Assembly (NCBI GenBank): GCA_003168265.1
Contig: PMSV01000023.1
Coordinates: 508,001-572,000 of the forward strand
DNA: 64,000 nucleotides
Source: Chitinophagaceae bacterium
Lineage (GTDB): Bacteria; Bacteroidota; Bacteroidia; Chitinophagales; Chitinophagaceae
Direction: 5' to 3'
A program made the translations under genes and the position numbers. This document shows, piece by piece, positions 1-9,748 of the stretch. The notes under the pieces were generated by a model that saw only the letters and a program-made list of their open reading frames with translations, ran no database searches and was not told the origin of the DNA. Numbering within the stretch: position 1 is the stretch's first letter; each line of letters begins with the position of its first letter.

Positions 1-1798
1 GTATGAGCAGGAACTGGAATTTATTCATTGGCAGGTTATAATCATGGATAATGGCTCCTAGCTGAAGCCCATCATAATAATTATATCCGAATGCGGGCAA
101 AATGGAAATATAATCGTAACTGGTGCTGTTATTGAGATTGAAAAGAAAGGCAGGTTTCAATTTTCGGCCGTTGGCGGGCGGGGTTAAAGCCCCTTTCCGA
201 TTCAATAGGGAAAATATACTGTCTGTTGAAGAGGTGGGATTTGGGGCGAATATATTGCGGAAATCACCTGGCATGGGATGACCGAATTGCCAGAGCTGAT
301 AGTATGTCTTTATGGAACTCAGGAATTGATTCTTTCCCTTTTCATTTTCCAACAAATCCAGCCATTCTGAGGTTTTCCAGGTTGGAACCAACCTGTAATT
401 CAAATTATTAAAATCAACAGTTGCGGTTTGTATCGGTTGATCCTCCTTGAAATCTTCAATTGATTGCAAAAGCAGCAGGGAAAGATCAGAAGGTATTTTT
501 CGTTGAAGCCAATTTTGCCGACCCTGAATGTCTGGCTGTTTTATATTCTGGGCAAATAATTCATTCAGACCCTCAGTCATCCATAAATACTGGGTTTCAT
601 CTGTTGCAAGTGCAGTATGAAACCACTGCAGGCCGACCATTTTGTTTATGACATAATAAAGACTGGCCGGAGCAGCGGTTGCCGGAACGCAGGTTAATCC
701 GGGGAACTGATAGCGGCTGTTCGTTCCAAATTTTGCCTCTGTTACGGTCAGTTGGTCATAGGGATAATCTCCCACCTGATCGCTGTAATAAAGAAGGGAC
801 TCTTTGATATATAAGAGAATTTTTTTCCAAACATCAGCCTGCTCGGACAAATAGCAGACCTGAATAGCAATTTGTTTGCCGGAAGGAAGCCTCACGCTAT
901 CAAGAGCGACGAAAAAATTCCGGTCTGCCAGCCAGGCAAAATCATCAGCCTTGTCTAAGACATAGTGAATTGTCTTTGTTTTTTGCAAGGGTAAAGGCTG
1001 GGGCGCAATTTGCTGAGCCAGGGGCTTTTTATAGGATTTACTTTGATAAACTCCAGATTTTGATTTTGGAATAGAAGAAGGGGCCGGTTCCGATTTTTGT
1101 TCTGCTTTGCTGGAAGCTTTAATACTGAGCCATTGAGCCTCTTCCGGATTCTTAAGATTGCCGCTGGCAGCCACAATATAATCTGCAGGAACTGTGATTC
1201 TTACATCGAAACTTCCGAATTCGCCATAATACCCTCCCTGGCTTAAATACGGTTGTTCGTGCCACCCGCTGGCATCATAGACTGCCGGTTGTGGAAACCA
1301 ATGAGTGATTTGGTAGGATTTTCCTTCACGTCCGAATCCTGAAAAATTATAGGGTAATTTGATATGAAAGGGAGTGGTTATTTCTATTTGTTGACCAGGG
1401 GAAAGCGGCCGGGGTAATATCAGTTTAGTGATTTCCAGATAAAGAGGATGATCCTCCGTTCTTGCCTGTATTCCATCAACCCTGAAATCAAGCCGGTTGA
1501 TATAACCACGATGGTCCTTATCCGAAAAATAGAATCCTGTTTTGCCTGATAAAAGCTGCTGCTCGCTAAAGGCGCTGCGATCGGTTTTAAATGCATCCGG
1601 CCATAGATGAAACCAAATAAAATAAAGAGTGTCAGGAGAATTATTCTTATAATTAATGGATATAAACCCGTCCAGACTTTGCTCTATGTCATTTAAGGAA
1701 ACATCAATCCGGTTATCTGCCCGTTGTTGCCAACGGGGTAATTGGGCAAATGAAGCGAATGGTGACCAATAAAATAAAATGAGCAGTATTTTCTTCAC
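1..1798 (-). CDS. M1-family (gluzincin) metallopeptidase-like protein, zinc site degenerate, 3' end outside window
   Basis: Translating the minus strand from a GTG at 1798 gives about 599 codons without a stop, running off the left edge. It starts 13 nt after the sugar-transferase stop, so it is probably cotranscribed. Residues 1-19 form a signal peptide ending FASFAQ. An M1-type N-terminal domain follows, with the recognisable stretches WFPQPAVYD and GSFDVRITVPADY. Where M1 enzymes carry HExxH-x18-E, this protein reads K386-M387-V-G-L390 then Q-W, with E409 at exactly the expected spacing. Both zinc histidines and the catalytic glutamate are therefore replaced. The region after about residue 530 looks like the beta-rich C-terminal part seen in large Bacteroidota members. 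Family assignment is good. Loss of peptidase activity is inferred from the motif. Confidence 0.8.
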   Translation of the reverse strand, partial: MKKILLILFYWSPFASFAQLPRWQQRADNRIDVSLNDIEQSLDGFISINYKNNSPDTLYFIWFHLWPDAFKTDRSAFSEQQLLSGKTGFYFSDKDHRGYINRLDFRVDGIQARTEDHPLYLEITKLILPRPLSPGQQIEITTPFHIKLPYNFSGFGREGKSYQITHWFPQPAVYDASGWHEQPYLSQGGYYGEFGSFDVRITVPADYIVAASGNLKNPEEAQWLSIKASSKAEQKSEPAPSSIPKSKSGVYQSKSYKKPLAQQIAPQPLPLQKTKTIHYVLDKADDFAWLADRNFFVALDSVRLPSGKQIAIQVCYLSEQADVWKKILLYIKESLLYYSDQVGDYPYDQLTVTEAKFGTNSRYQFPGLTCVPATAAPASLYYVINKMVGLQWFHTALATDETQYLWMTEGLNELFAQNIKQPDIQGRQNWLQRKIPSDLSLLLLQSIEDFKEDQPIQTATVDFNNLNYRLVPTWKTSEWLDLLENEKGKNQFLSSIKTYYQLWQFGHPMPGDFRNIFAPNPTSSTDSIFSLLNRKGALTPPANGRKLKPAFLFNLNNSTSYDYISILPAFGYNYYDGLQLGAIIHDYNLPMNKFQFLLI

Positions 1799-1811
1799 TC
1801 TTTGGAGTTGT

Positions 1812-3239
1812 TTATTGGCCTTTTCCTTTAAAGATGATTCGGATGGTGTGGAACATGATTTTCAGATCCAGGGCGAGGGAAATATTCTCGATATAAATCA
1901 AGTCATATTTCATCCGTTCAATCATCTCTTCAACGTTTTGGGCGTATCCATATTGCACCATTCCCCATGAGGTCAGGCCTGGTTTAACTTTTAAAAGATA
2001 CCGGAAATAAGGCGCCTCCCGCAGAATTTGGTTTATATAGAATTGCCTTTCCGGCCTCGGCCCAACAAGGCTCATTTCTCCCTTTATGATATTCCATAAT
2101 TGGGGAAATTCGTCGATCCGCCATTTGCGCATGGTCTTACCCCATTTGGTCACGCGTTCATCGTTCATCGAGGACAATTGGGGTCCGTTCTTTTCGGCAT
2201 CATAAACCATGGACCTGAATTTGTATATGCGAAATTTCTTTCCCTTAAAACCCACCCGGTCCTGTGAGTAAATGATCGGGCCCGGAGAAGAGAATTTCAC
2301 TCTTAAGGCGGCATATAATATCAATGGTGAAAAACTCAATAAGGCAATTATGGAAAGGACTACGTCAATAAGCCTTTTGAGATTTTGTTGCCAGTCAGGA
2401 ATCAGACCGGTTTGTATATCCGAAAGCACTGCACCGAATACATTGCTTGTTTTTACGGAGCCGGAAAGGATATCGATTATATTGGGGACAATTTTGATTT
2501 CAACATCTTTTTCAGATAACCGATCGATGATATTTTCAACCTGTACCTTTTCTGATTTCTCCAGCGCAACCACGACCAGGGCGATGTCAAAGCGATCGAT
2601 GGCTTTTTCCATTTCCGACAGGGACCCCAGGAGTTTGAGGTGCTTGCCAATTCCGTTATGGTGATGATCGTTACTCAGGTAACCGGCGTAATGGTATCCC
2701 ACAGAAAGCAGACCACTATTGGTTTCCTTGTATGTCTTGGATATAATCGAATGGCTGCCCACCAGCAAAGCATTGAATTGTACAAGCCCTTTTTCGATCT
2801 GTTTTTTCACTTTTTGAAGGATGATCCATCTGCCAAGCAGCGTGAAAAAAAATTCAGATCCTAAAAATGTGAAATAAGCCTTATAGTAATACCTGTAGTC
2901 CGTTTGGGGATCATTAATGACAATTGAGAAAAAAATCACTGTACAGCCGATCATGGTGCATATAAAGGTGATCGTAATCTCATTCAGCCTGGATTTTTTA
3001 TAAAGGGATTGATAGGAGCCGATGATAGCGTAAAGCATCAACCAGCAAATCGGGATTAGAACTAGGCCCTGCCAAAACCTCGCGTTGAGGTAAATGCCAT
3101 TGTCAATCGTGCGGATGGGTTCGCCCAGCAGGGAACGTCTGGTGAAATAAAGAATGATCCAGGTAATGACGGATGCGATATAATCGCTGAAAATATACCA
3201 GTCAATATGAACCTTCTTTGATTTTGACATCCCACGCAT
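1812..3239 (-). CDS. Undecaprenyl-phosphate sugar phosphotransferase (exopolysaccharide priming transferase)
   Basis: The 475-residue protein has several membrane segments in its first 130 residues, a central Rossmann-like region, and a C-terminal bacterial sugar transferase domain from about residue 285. That domain carries the family hallmarks: an entry helix, KFRSM, DEFPQLWNI and SLVGPRPE. Proteins of this WcaJ/WbaP type transfer a sugar-1-phosphate from a UDP-sugar to undecaprenyl phosphate at the inner membrane, which starts exopolysaccharide or O-antigen repeat units. The specific sugar cannot be read from sequence. Its start abuts the stop of the upstream oxidoreductase (3240), so the two are translationally close. 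The fourth codon is also ATG (3230) and could be the real start. The M1-like gene follows 13 nt downstream. Confidence 0.9.
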   Translation of the reverse strand: MRGMSKSKKVHIDWYIFSDYIASVITWIILYFTRRSLLGEPIRTIDNGIYLNARFWQGLVLIPICWLMLYAIIGSYQSLYKKSRLNEITITFICTMIGCTVIFFSIVINDPQTDYRYYYKAYFTFLGSEFFFTLLGRWIILQKVKKQIEKGLVQFNALLVGSHSIISKTYKETNSGLLSVGYHYAGYLSNDHHHNGIGKHLKLLGSLSEMEKAIDRFDIALVVVALEKSEKVQVENIIDRLSEKDVEIKIVPNIIDILSGSVKTSNVFGAVLSDIQTGLIPDWQQNLKRLIDVVLSIIALLSFSPLILYAALRVKFSSPGPIIYSQDRVGFKGKKFRIYKFRSMVYDAEKNGPQLSSMNDERVTKWGKTMRKWRIDEFPQLWNIIKGEMSLVGPRPERQFYINQILREAPYFRYLLKVKPGLTSWGMVQYGYAQNVEEMIERMKYDLIYIENISLALDLKIMFHTIRIIFKGKGQ

Positions 3240-4220
3240 CTAGTTTGAAATCGTATTGTGTTTTATTTTTTGCAGAATTTGGTGAGCAACATCCATTGCT
3301 CTGAAACCGTCAACTTCCGAAACAACGGTTGGAGTGTTGTCTAAGATTGCATCCCGAAATTTTTCAAGCTCCATTTTGATCGCATTCACTTCGGGTATCT
3401 GCGGATTACTGATTGAAAGCGTTTTTTTCCCTTGTGTTGTTTCAATATCAAATGAAAATGAATCAATGTCTTCCGGCGATTTTAATCGTATGATTTCCGT
3501 CTTCTTGTTCAAAAAATCCATTCCTATATAGGCGTCTTTTTGGAACAATCTTATTTTTCTCATTTTTTTCATTGAAATCCTGCTGGAGGTCAGGTTGGCT
3601 ACGCAGCCGTTGTTGAATTCAATCCGTACGCTGGCAATATCCGGGGTATCTGTCATTACGGCTACGCCATTGGCTGATATACTTTTTACATCACTTCTGA
3701 CAAGACTCAGTATAATATCAATATCGTGAATCATGAGATCCAGTATAACGCTCACTTCCGTACCCCTCGGATTGAATTGGGCCAATCGGTGAACCTCAAT
3801 AAACATGGGGGAAAGAGGCAGGTCCCGTATGGAAAGGAAGGCCGGGTTGAATCGTTCAACATGCCCCACTTGCAACTTTATATTGGATTCCCTGACCAAC
3901 TGAACCAATTCCTTGGCTTCAGCCATACTGTGGGCAAGGGGCTTTTCGACAAAAACATGCTTTCCTTTCCGGATAGCTTTCTGGCAGATTTCGAAATGAT
4001 GGTTGGTTGGAGCTATGATATCCGCTGCGTCGCAATTGTCCAGTAACTCGTCTACATCTTCAAATCGCTTTAAAGCATATTTATCTGCTACCTCCGAAGC
4101 TGTAACGTCATTTGGATCAAAAAATCCCGCCAATTCTATAGCTTTTATCTCCTGCCAGTTGTTCAGATGGAATTTCCCTAAATGCCCAACACCGAATACC
4201 CCAACTTTAAGCATACCCAA
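3240..4220 (-). CDS. Gfo/Idh/MocA family NAD(P)-dependent oxidoreductase
   Basis: The 326-residue protein begins with a dinucleotide-binding fold (G10-V-G12-H-L-G15) and has the family's EKPLA motif near residue 94, where the conserved Lys-Pro lies near the nicotinamide. A C-terminal alpha/beta substrate domain follows. Members oxidise or reduce sugars, often nucleotide sugars such as UDP-GlcNAc derivatives. Direct adjacency to a sugar transferase suggests a role in making the sugar precursor for a surface polysaccharide, but this is inference. The start may be ATG 4220 or the third codon (MLKVG, 4214). A TATATTTG box matching the Bacteroidota -7 element lies at 4233-4240 on the minus strand, without a good -33 partner. 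Confidence 0.88.
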   Translation of the reverse strand: MGMLKVGVFGVGHLGKFHLNNWQEIKAIELAGFFDPNDVTASEVADKYALKRFEDVDELLDNCDAADIIAPTNHHFEICQKAIRKGKHVFVEKPLAHSMAEAKELVQLVRESNIKLQVGHVERFNPAFLSIRDLPLSPMFIEVHRLAQFNPRGTEVSVILDLMIHDIDIILSLVRSDVKSISANGVAVMTDTPDIASVRIEFNNGCVANLTSSRISMKKMRKIRLFQKDAYIGMDFLNKKTEIIRLKSPEDIDSFSFDIETTQGKKTLSISNPQIPEVNAIKMELEKFRDAILDNTPTVVSEVDGFRAMDVAHQILQKIKHNTISN

Positions 4221-4282
4221 ATCTTTTTAGGTCAAATATAGTCATTATAAAAAAAGAGAATTTGAAGAAGATGGTCCACTTT

Positions 4283-5194
4283 TTAGAGTGTTTCCTTTAC
4301 ATTTTCGAAGCTGGTCTTTACATTGCCATGCATGACGCCCCTTTTCTGGAGGGTTTTCATTTTGGGAAGGGGGAAGAAGCCGCGTTGCAATACCTTGCGA
4401 ATTGTAAGGATGGCAATCGGAATAAAGAGAAATAGGGTTATATAAAAATAGAGGTCATACATGCGCAGGAAATGAACCCTAAGAGAAATAGTGTCCGACT
4501 TCTTTTTGCCTAGTATCAGGTCTAATATCTTTTTAAAAGCAGGCATGATAACCGGGATTTTTTCCCAATTGGTGTACCGAACATCTTCATATCGATAGGA
4601 GGTATCGTAGCCTTTTGGCAATTGCTGGCTGTAATAAGGCCAATTGGCCTTGACATTATCAAAACTGGCTAAACCACCACCAGGCCTGACAAAACAAAGA
4701 TCATAAAGAGGATCGAGTACGATCCATTTACCATTTACGTTGACTTCGATAATGTTGTGGGAAGCATAATTCCCATTGGCCTTCATCTGGTCAATTCGCA
4801 CCGGGAAATGATAGTTCTGAAGGATCCTGGCAAGCACAAATGAATAGCTGCCACAGGCTCCATTTGCTGTCATCAGATCTACTGTGGCAGGATGGAAGAA
4901 ATCTGTTTTTATCCCTTCCAGGTCCTGGGTGCTATTCGCAAAAACCTTAGACCTGTTTCCCATAATCGTGCTGCAGGTCTCCATGATCTTAACAAGCACC
5001 GAATCCTTGTTATCGTTGTCATCGATTCTCCGGTCAATACTTTTCTGGATAACCTTAAAAAGATTATTCTCGTAATTACTTTCAATCTTGAAATAGAAAA
5101 GAGAGGCGAGTAAAAAACCGTTGAAAAAACAAAGGAAATACAGGCTTGCGAAAAATCTCCTGATCCATCTGAATAATCTTCTGAACATATACAA
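4283..5194 (-). CDS. Membrane-anchored transglutaminase-like (cysteine-protease fold) protein
   Basis: The 303-residue protein has one transmembrane helix near the N-terminus (about residues 15-36) and another near 245-265. Between them lies a transglutaminase-like core with a plausible Cys-His-Asp triad: C114 in NGACGSYSF, H146 in ASHNIIEV and D161 in VLDPLYD. Bacterial members are usually proteases or amidases, not crosslinking enzymes. The core is predicted to sit outside the cytoplasm. It lies upstream of the oxidoreductase/sugar-transferase pair, separated by 62 nt, and may belong to the same envelope polysaccharide locus. A good Bacteroidota-type promoter sits at 5225-5255. A second in-frame ATG two codons in could be the true start. 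The substrate is unknown. Confidence 0.75.
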   Translation of the reverse strand: MYMFRRLFRWIRRFFASLYFLCFFNGFLLASLFYFKIESNYENNLFKVIQKSIDRRIDDNDNKDSVLVKIMETCSTIMGNRSKVFANSTQDLEGIKTDFFHPATVDLMTANGACGSYSFVLARILQNYHFPVRIDQMKANGNYASHNIIEVNVNGKWIVLDPLYDLCFVRPGGGLASFDNVKANWPYYSQQLPKGYDTSYRYEDVRYTNWEKIPVIMPAFKKILDLILGKKKSDTISLRVHFLRMYDLYFYITLFLFIPIAILTIRKVLQRGFFPLPKMKTLQKRGVMHGNVKTSFENVKETL

Positions 5195-5224
5195 TTAAAT
5201 AGATTCAATCCGGTTCCCAATCTA

Positions 5225-5255
5225 CAAATTTACAATTAATATGACAGAATTAAAA
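5225..5255 (-). promoter_or_regulatory. Bacteroidota-type promoter of the transglutaminase-like gene
   Basis: Read on the minus strand, TTTT (5255-5252) is followed by exactly 19 nt and then TAAATTTG (5232-5225). This matches the Bacteroidota sigma-ABfr consensus TTTG-N19-TAnnTTTG with one mismatch in the -33 element. It leaves a leader of about 25-30 nt before the start at 5194. Confidence 0.55.
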
Positions 5256-5369
5256 GGGCCAGAAGCCATTTTCACAAACCAATCATCCTGTCATTGGAAA
5301 CAAAAGGATATATGGAATTAAGATTTTAGTTAAACCTGACACTAATTGCATATTTAAACGGACAGCTTT

Positions 5370-6605
5370 TCAAATTAGTATATCCAATGAATCCTTGATT
5401 ATAAATACACATTCTTCTATTTCCTCCCGATTGATGATTAGTGGTGGAGCAAGCCTGATCTTGTCCCCATGAGTCGGTTTTGCCAACAAACCTCTTTCCT
5501 TCATTTCAAGGCAAAGGTCCCAGGCTGCTTCAGGATTCTTATGTGATATGACAATTGCATTTAGCAGCCCTTTCCCACGAATTGCGCATATATGGGGGGA
5601 ATCAATTTCCCTGATTCTTTTTCTCAATAATTCTCCCATTGAGTGAGCATTTTCGGTCATTTTTTCATTTTTGAGCACTTCCAAAGAGGTTATGGCAACC
5701 CTGCAGGCCAAAGGATTGCCTCCGTAAGTGGATCCATGTTCCCCTGGTCTGATGCAAAGCATGATCTTATCATCTGCAAGAACCGCTGACACAGGAAGGG
5801 TGCCCCCGCTCAAAGCTTTTCCAAGAATCAAAATATCGGGTCTGACCCCTTCATGATCACAGGCCAGCAACTTACCTGTTCTACCCAGTCCTGTTTGAAT
5901 CTCATCCGCAATGAAAAGAACCGAGGCATTTTCACAATATTGCTTTGCTTTTTTCAAATATCCTTCATCTGGCACCACGACACCGGCTTCGCCCTGGATG
6001 GGTTCAACCAGGAACCCGGCTACGTTTTTGTCACTGAGTGCCATTTGAAGGGCATTCAGGTCATTAAATGGAATGATCTCAAAGCCAGGCATAAATGGAC
6101 CAAATCCGAAATAGGAAACCGGATCACTGCTGAATGAAATTACAGTTCCTGTTCGTCCATGAAAATTGTTTGCGCAAACCAGGATTTTGGCCTTGTTCTC
6201 AGGTATACCTTTAACGGTATATCCCCAGCGGCGGCAAAGTTTGATGGCAGTTTCAACTGCTTCAACGCCTGTGTTCATGGGCAAAACTTTCTCATACCCG
6301 AAATAGGCCGTTATATATCTGGCATATTCCCCCAGAAGAGCACTATGGAAAGCTCTTGAAGTCAAAGTCAGTTTCCGCGCCTGGTCAATCAGTGAATCAA
6401 TAATTTCCGGATGACAATGACCCTGGTTAACGGCCGAATAACCGCTGAGAAAATCAAAATATCTTTTCCCTTCCACATCCCAGACATGTACGCCTTTTCC
6501 CCTGGTCAATACTACAGGAAGCGGATGATAATTATGGGCCCCAAACTGTTCTTCCAGTTCAAGATAAAATTTGGTTTGGTCAGCAATAGCCGAAAGAATA
6601 TGCAT
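5370..6605 (-). CDS. rocD: Ornithine--oxo-acid aminotransferase
   Basis: The 411-residue class III PLP-dependent aminotransferase is near the usual OAT length. PLP-binding features are visible: the D234-E235 pair in [14 protein letters not shown], and the Schiff-base lysine K263 in [10 protein letters not shown]. The N-terminal stretch [13 protein letters not shown] is typical of ornithine delta-aminotransferases, not acetylornithine or GABA enzymes. The enzyme converts ornithine and 2-oxoglutarate to glutamate semialdehyde and glutamate, linking arginine and proline metabolism. It stands alone between two intergenic gaps of about 170 nt. Family placement is firm. OAT over acetylornithine aminotransferase rests on the N-terminal motif. 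Confidence 0.92.
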   Translation of the reverse strand: MHILSAIADQTKFYLELEEQFGAHNYHPLPVVLTRGKGVHVWDVEGKRYFDFLSGYSAVNQGHCHPEIIDSLIDQARKLTLTSRAFHSALLGEYARYITAYFGYEKVLPMNTGVEAVETAIKLCRRWGYTVKGIPENKAKILVCANNFHGRTGTVISFSSDPVSYFGFGPFMPGFEIIPFNDLNALQMALSDKNVAGFLVEPIQGEAGVVVPDEGYLKKAKQYCENASVLFIADEIQTGLGRTGKLLACDHEGVRPDILILGKALSGGTLPVSAVLADDKIMLCIRPGEHGSTYGGNPLACRVAITSLEVLKNEKMTENAHSMGELLRKRIREIDSPHICAIRGKGLLNAIVISHKNPEAAWDLCLEMKERGLLAKPTHGDKIRLAPPLIINREEIEECVFIIKDSLDILI

Positions 6606-6778
6606 TTTAGAATAATTAAAATTGAGGATAATAATGCGACGGGAATAAAATTCCCTAACAATGAAGTCCTTTTAGCTTTGATGATGGTCTAAAAAATCCA
6701 GATTGCTGTCCAAAAAGTCGGGTATGAAGGGGAAATGCTTTATGACTATAATATTTCAGCCAATATAGTTATTTTATT

Positions 6779-7585
6779 TCAGATAAGCCAGGTTTTACAA
6801 CCTGGGAATACGGGATTTTGCTGAATTGTATTTTCCTGGAAAATTCCATAGATCACAGATCCGCTGCCGCTTAAAGATGCATAAATGGCCCCGGATTCGT
6901 AAAGGCGCTTTTTTATAATTTTCAATTCAGGATATTTTTTCAAAACCGGCTCGTCAAAATCATTAAATAACCCGGTTTTCCACTCTGTAATGGGCCGGTT
7001 GATCATTTTTTTTAAATCATTGTTCCCAGAATGAGGGGACACCTGTGTAAATGCCCAGGAAGTTCTGATATGGATGTTCGGATAGACCAAAAGAAACCGG
7101 TATGCCGATAAATCAATCTCCAGGGGGTCCAGGATTTCACCCCGGCCACTGGCATGGCAGGCCTGATTCAAAATGAAGAAGGTACAATCACTGCCCAGTT
7201 GTGCAGCATAGTTTATTAATTTTTTCTCGCTTAGACCTAATTGAAACAGCTTATTCAACAGTTTGAGCATGTATGATCCATCCGAAGAGCCCCCACCCAA
7301 ACCTGCGCCCATGGGAATACATTTATGCAGCCAAATGGAAAGGGTGGTTATCTTCGGAAAATCCTTTTGGAGGAGACGATAAGCCTTAACGCACAAATTG
7401 CTTTCTGCCTCCCCATCTATGAAAATACCTGATTGGTGAAACTGAAAATTGACTGATTCAACAGCCTCCAATGCATCGTGAAGGCCAATAGGGTAGTAGA
7501 TGGTTTCCAATTCATGGTATCCATCCGATCTTTTGCCCTTGACGATGAGTCCGAGGTTTATTTTGCAAATGGGAAATTCGATCAT
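6779..7585 (-). CDS. ispE: 4-diphosphocytidyl-2-C-methyl-D-erythritol kinase
   Basis: This 268-residue GHMP kinase phosphorylates the 2-hydroxyl of CDP-methylerythritol, a step of the MEP isoprenoid pathway. K8 and N10 fit the substrate site, the glycine-rich ATP loop is PMGAGLGGGSSDG (about 91-103), and D133 in LGSDCTFF is the catalytic aspartate position. It begins 24 nt after the amidohydrolase stop and is probably cotranscribed with it, though no functional link is obvious. The product feeds polyprenyl diphosphate synthesis, represented elsewhere in the window at 15109-16071. Confidence 0.95.
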   Translation of the reverse strand: MIEFPICKINLGLIVKGKRSDGYHELETIYYPIGLHDALEAVESVNFQFHQSGIFIDGEAESNLCVKAYRLLQKDFPKITTLSIWLHKCIPMGAGLGGGSSDGSYMLKLLNKLFQLGLSEKKLINYAAQLGSDCTFFILNQACHASGRGEILDPLEIDLSAYRFLLVYPNIHIRTSWAFTQVSPHSGNNDLKKMINRPITEWKTGLFNDFDEPVLKKYPELKIIKKRLYESGAIYASLSGSGSVIYGIFQENTIQQNPVFPGCKTWLI

Positions 7586-7609
7586 GACTTGACCTTCAGT
7601 TAATTTGGC

Positions 7610-9265
7610 CTATTTTTTCTTATAAACCTCTTTTCCGTTTACAATAGTCCTGAGGACGGTAATATCCCGGATTTTTTCAGGGGCAATATCCAGAATATCA
7701 TCGGACAAGACCACAAAATCCGCCAGAAATCCGGTTTTAAGTTGGCCCAATCGCCGTTCCTGAAAAGAAGCATAGGCGTTGTTGACTGTATAACAGCGAA
7801 GAGCATCCTCAACACTTATTTTTTCTGAAGGAAACCAACCTTCTGGATTTTTATCATCCAGGGTCCTGCGAGTCACTGCAGCATAGATACCGGCGATGGG
7901 ATCAAGGGGGGCTACGGTCCAATCCGAACCAAATGTCATACGTGCGCCAGTTCCGAGCAAGGTCTTAAAAGCATAGGTCCTGCTAAGACGGTCGCTATCC
8001 AGCCTTTTATATGCCCATTTCCCATCATCTATCAGATGATAGGGCTGCACCGAAGGAATCACCCCCAAAGACGCAAATTTGCCAAGGGCCTCCTTACTTA
8101 GATGCTGTGCATGTTCCACGCGGAAACGATGGTCCTTTCCAGGGTTTCTTTTTTCAGCCTCCTGGTAAACACTCAAAATAAAATCGTTCGCACGATCTCC
8201 GATAGCATGTGTGGTACAGTGAAGGCCTGCTGAATCTGCCTTGATTATCCATCTCCGAAGATCGTTGGTATCGGTCACTTGCAAGCCTGTCTTGCCAGGC
8301 GCGTCCAGATAGGGTTTATAAAACCAGGCAGTGGTGGATCCGAGGGATCCATCTACAAAACCTTTGAGGCCGCCCCAATAAAGCATATTGTCACCCCATC
8401 CTTCTTTCTTGACAAAGGAATCCAATTTCTCCCAATCCCGAAGGGGCACAAAAGCATAGATTCTTAACCGAAGAGCATTTGCAGCACGCGCTTTTCTATA
8501 GGTAGCTAATTCAGCCCATCCCCCCAGACTACTCATGTCATTCACTTCTGTCACACCGTGTTCAAGAGCTTCTTCTTCTGCCCGCTGGAGAAACTGGTCT
8601 AATTCGATCTGAGAGGGCAGGGGGATAAATTTTTTTACAAGTGCTGTTGCATCGTCTCTTAGAACTCCTGTTGGTTCTCCTGAATGCGGAACCCGGACGA
8701 TTTCTCCCCCGGGCGGATTCGGAGTATTGCGATCGATCCCAGCCAGTTTTAGGGCCAATGAATTGGCAAGCGACATATGTCCATCATAGCGTTCAATGAA
8801 AACAGGATGATCTCCGGTTATGCTATCGATCCAGGACCTGGTTGGGAGCTCTCCGCCCCAGGCTTCATGGTCCCAATCCCCACCCATGATCCAATGAATT
8901 TTAGGGTGAGTGGAAATATAGTCCTTAAGTGTTTTAATGAATTCTGCCTGCGTTTTTGCCTGCCTTAGATTAACGCTGGCCAACTGATATCCGCCCGCGA
9001 GAAAATGGGTATGGTTGTCCGTGAAACCTGGCACCACCATTTTGCCGTCAAGGTCTATGATCTCGGTCTTCGGACCTTTAAAATTGGAATAATCGTTTCC
9101 GACATAGAGGATCAAACTGTCCCTGGTTGCAACGGCGGTCGCCCGGTCATTAGTCGAATCACCAGTCCAGATTCGGGCATTGATATAGATGCGATCCGCT
9201 TTTTGTCGGGAATTACAGCTTGATAATACATACAAAAAAACCAGAAGGAAAAGACTGTACCTCAT
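7610..9265 (-). CDS. Amidohydrolase family lipoprotein (YtcJ/amidohydro_3 type)
   Basis: The 551-residue protein starts with a lipoprotein signal (LSSC, Cys17) and continues as a full-length amidohydro_3 enzyme. The beta-strand-1 metal motif is present as H85-T-H87 in VPGFTDNHTHF, and a late aspartate ligand is visible in FGSDWTVAPLDP. YtcJ-like enzymes hydrolyse amide or imide bonds, but natural substrates are mostly unknown. It would act in the periplasm or on the outer membrane as a lipoprotein. Three other amidohydrolase-type sequences (58.8-63.5 kb) occur in the window, but they belong to a different subfamily. The downstream neighbour is ispE, 24 nt away. Confidence 0.88.
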   Translation of the reverse strand: MRYSLFLLVFLYVLSSCNSRQKADRIYINARIWTGDSTNDRATAVATRDSLILYVGNDYSNFKGPKTEIIDLDGKMVVPGFTDNHTHFLAGGYQLASVNLRQAKTQAEFIKTLKDYISTHPKIHWIMGGDWDHEAWGGELPTRSWIDSITGDHPVFIERYDGHMSLANSLALKLAGIDRNTPNPPGGEIVRVPHSGEPTGVLRDDATALVKKFIPLPSQIELDQFLQRAEEEALEHGVTEVNDMSSLGGWAELATYRKARAANALRLRIYAFVPLRDWEKLDSFVKKEGWGDNMLYWGGLKGFVDGSLGSTTAWFYKPYLDAPGKTGLQVTDTNDLRRWIIKADSAGLHCTTHAIGDRANDFILSVYQEAEKRNPGKDHRFRVEHAQHLSKEALGKFASLGVIPSVQPYHLIDDGKWAYKRLDSDRLSRTYAFKTLLGTGARMTFGSDWTVAPLDPIAGIYAAVTRRTLDDKNPEGWFPSEKISVEDALRCYTVNNAYASFQERRLGQLKTGFLADFVVLSDDILDIAPEKIRDITVLRTIVNGKEVYKKK

Positions 9266-9331
9266 GACAGTTAATTTTTAAAATCTGATTGGTCTAGCGA
9301 AACTAAAGAACGTCAATTGCTCCTAAATAAA

Positions 9332-9356
9332 AAATCCTTCACACATGGAAGGATTT
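9332..9356 (-). terminator. Rho-independent terminator of the RRM gene
   Basis: The perfect 9-bp stem aaatccttc/gaaggattt with a 7-nt loop is followed, reading the minus strand, by a run of T. It lies 27 nt beyond the RRM gene stop. Confidence 0.8.
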
Positions 9357-9382
9357 GGAATAAGATGCATAGATCTTGTGGA

Positions 9383-9748
9383 TTAATAGTCACGGTCATA
9401 ACCACCACCGCCGCCGCCGCGATTGTAGCCGCCTTTTTTATATCCACCGCCACCGCCGCCACCGCCGAAGCTTCTTTTCTTGAATCCGCCTCCGCCTCCG
9501 CCTTGCTGTTTCGGCTGAGATTCGTTAACGATGATTTTGCGGCCCATGACCTCTGTATCATAGAGGCTGGTGATGGCCTGTTGGGCTTCGTTGCTGTCTT
9601 CCATCTCGACAAAGCCGAAACCTTTGCTGCGGCCTGAGACCTTGTCCTTTACGATTTTGGCAGACGAAACGGTGCCATGTTGTTCAAATAGGCTTCTCAG
9701 ATCCTCATCGGTCATTTGCCAGGAGAGGTTGCCAACGTAAATGTTCAT
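9383..9748 (-). CDS. Glycine-rich RRM RNA-binding protein
   Basis: The 121-residue protein has a single RNA recognition motif in residues 1-80: RNP2 is IYVGNL at 3-8 and RNP1 is KGFGFVEM at 42-49. A low-complexity tail of Gly runs with interspersed Lys, Arg, Tyr and Phe follows, ending DRDY. Such small RRM proteins, related in layout to cyanobacterial Rbp and plant glycine-rich proteins, bind single-stranded RNA and are often cold-induced. The tail resembles sequences that drive RNA condensation, which is inference. It is monocistronic, with its own terminator downstream. The 40-nt upstream leader is AT-rich and no clear promoter box was found. Confidence 0.93.
   Translation of the reverse strand: MNIYVGNLSWQMTDEDLRSLFEQHGTVSSAKIVKDKVSGRSKGFGFVEMEDSNEAQQAITSLYDTEVMGRKIIVNESQPKQQGGGGGGFKKRSFGGGGGGGGYKKGGYNRGGGGGGYDRDY

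Noticed and set aside
9383-9500. GGC/GGA-rich repeats as a non-coding repeat array
   Set aside because: They are the coding sequence of the glycine-rich tail of the RRM protein, in frame and typical for such proteins.
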